A stretch of DNA of 6,898 nt. Origin: Kiritimatiellia bacterium (lineage in GTDB: Bacteria; Verrucomicrobiota; Kiritimatiellia; RFP12; UBA1067). The position numbers were made by a program, and so were the translations under genes. Below the pieces are notes generated by a model. The model searched no databases, was not told the DNA's origin, and saw only the letters and a list, made by a program, of their open reading frames with translations. Below are positions 6,441 to 6,898 of the stretch, one piece after another. The stretch is from the NCBI GenBank assembly GCA_900771305.1, contig CAAGNL010000160.1:1-6898 (forward strand). The letters run 5' to 3'. The stretch's first letter is position 1; each line of letters opens with the position of its first letter.

Positions 6441-6898
6441 TTCCGGCATGTGCTGGGCCGAGCAGCCGGCATCGACCACGAGACGCTCGCCGCCGATGTT
6501 GCGCGCGGCGTCCGACGCGAGGAACGCAACGGCGTCCGCGATGTCCCCACCCGTCGCCTCCTTGCGGAGCGGGCAGTTGAGACGACGGCGCGCCTTGATC
6601 TTCTCGTCCAGAACATCCCACCGCTCGGTGTAGATGTAGCCCGGGGCGACTTCGTTCACGCGGATGCCGAGCGGACCCAGATCCAACGCAAGCGAACGCA
6701 CCATCGCGTCGATGCCGCCCTTCGATGTCACGTAGCTCGTACGGTTGCGGATCGCGCGCATCGAGGTGTTCGAGCCGAGCGTCACCACCACGCCGCGCTG
6801 GTTCGTCGCGGGGTTCGGTTCCTGCTTCATGAAGAAGCGGTTGCACGCCATCTGCGTCACCTGGAATCCACCGACGAGGTTCACCTTGAAGACCTCCA
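6426..6898 (-). CDS. Short-chain dehydrogenase/reductase (SDR), N-terminus beyond the right edge
   Basis: The C-terminal 156 residues of a classical SDR, an NAD(P)H-dependent oxidoreductase that is probably cytoplasmic. The first visible codons read EVFKVNLVGGFQVTQ, the usual VNLxGxF helix, so the GTG at 6884-6882 is an internal valine and not a start. The catalytic residues are present: serine in LGSNTS and the YVTSK motif, with serine 13 residues before the tyrosine as usual (S42, Y55, K59 from the first complete codon). NEVAPGYIYTER is the conserved PG turn that shapes the cofactor and substrate sites, and the end (DIADAVAFLASDAARNIGGERLVVDAG) is the standard SDR close, with VDAG in place of the common VDGG. 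The nucleotide-binding TGxxxGxG half, about 90-100 residues, lies outside the window, so cofactor and substrate cannot be inferred. It converges on the U32 gene with no spacer. Confidence 0.9.
   Translation of the reverse strand, partial: EVFKVNLVGGFQVTQMACNRFFMKQEPNPATNQRGVVVTLGSNTSMRAIRNRTSYVTSKGGIDAMVRSLALDLGPLGIRVNEVAPGYIYTERWDVLDEKIKARRRLNCPLRKEATGGDIADAVAFLASDAARNIGGERLVVDAGCSAQHMPEDVDF

Noticed and set aside
6882..6884. GTG as a start codon of the SDR gene, giving a 152-residue protein.
   Set aside because: The frame continues upstream to the window edge with SDR-like residues (EVFK before VNLVGGF), so the GTG is an internal valine and the gene is simply cut by the edge.
1..6898. Mobile elements, CRISPR arrays, tRNA or rRNA genes, defence systems.
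   Set aside because: No transposase or integrase motifs, no regularly spaced repeats, no tRNA-like cloverleaf or rRNA sequence was seen, and nearly every base is accounted for by four ordinary genes.

Overview
This is a GC-rich, gene-dense bacterial window with four protein-coding genes and no RNA gene, CRISPR array or insertion sequence that I can see. Two minus-strand genes fill positions 1 to about 4006, one plus-strand gene fills about 4119-6425, and a partial minus-strand gene enters from the right edge (6426-6898). The organism looks like a Gram-negative glycan degrader. A LacZ-type glycoside hydrolase carries a Sec signal peptide, and the gene before it encodes a Gfo/Idh/MocA oxidoreductase with a twin-arginine signal. 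Together with Shine-Dalgarno sites and strong GC codon bias, this recalls the Verrucomicrobiota/Kiritimatiellota/Lentisphaerota (PVC) or a GC-rich Bacteroidota member. The lineage is an inference and not certain.

Left block (1-4006, minus strand): the oxidoreductase gene (2546-4006) is followed after about 15 bases by the glycoside hydrolase family 2 gene (2530 down to the left edge, 843 codons visible, C-terminus cut off). The spacing and shared direction indicate one operon whose products both leave the cytoplasm, probably acting on the same galactoside or related glycoside. The catalytic residues of the hydrolase are intact and its frame is open throughout.

Middle (4007-4118): a short divergent intergenic region holds plausible promoters in both directions, an interrupted inverted repeat, and a nine-codon mini-ORF whose stop overlaps the second possible start of the next gene.

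Right block: a long peptidase-U32 protein (4119-6425, plus strand) of the RlhA (YdcP) type has the four-cysteine iron-sulfur motif and is probably an RNA-hydroxylation factor and not a protease. It carries a short in-frame octamer repeat tract. Its stop codon directly abuts the stop codon of a convergent short-chain dehydrogenase gene (6426-6898), with no base between them. The U32 gene looks like housekeeping DNA beside the glycan operon. The role of the dehydrogenase cannot be fixed because its N-terminal half lies outside the window.

I found no convincing new defence or mobile system. The points most worth checking are the octamer repeat inside the U32 gene, the exported oxidoreductase/hydrolase pair, and the zero-gap convergent gene ends.
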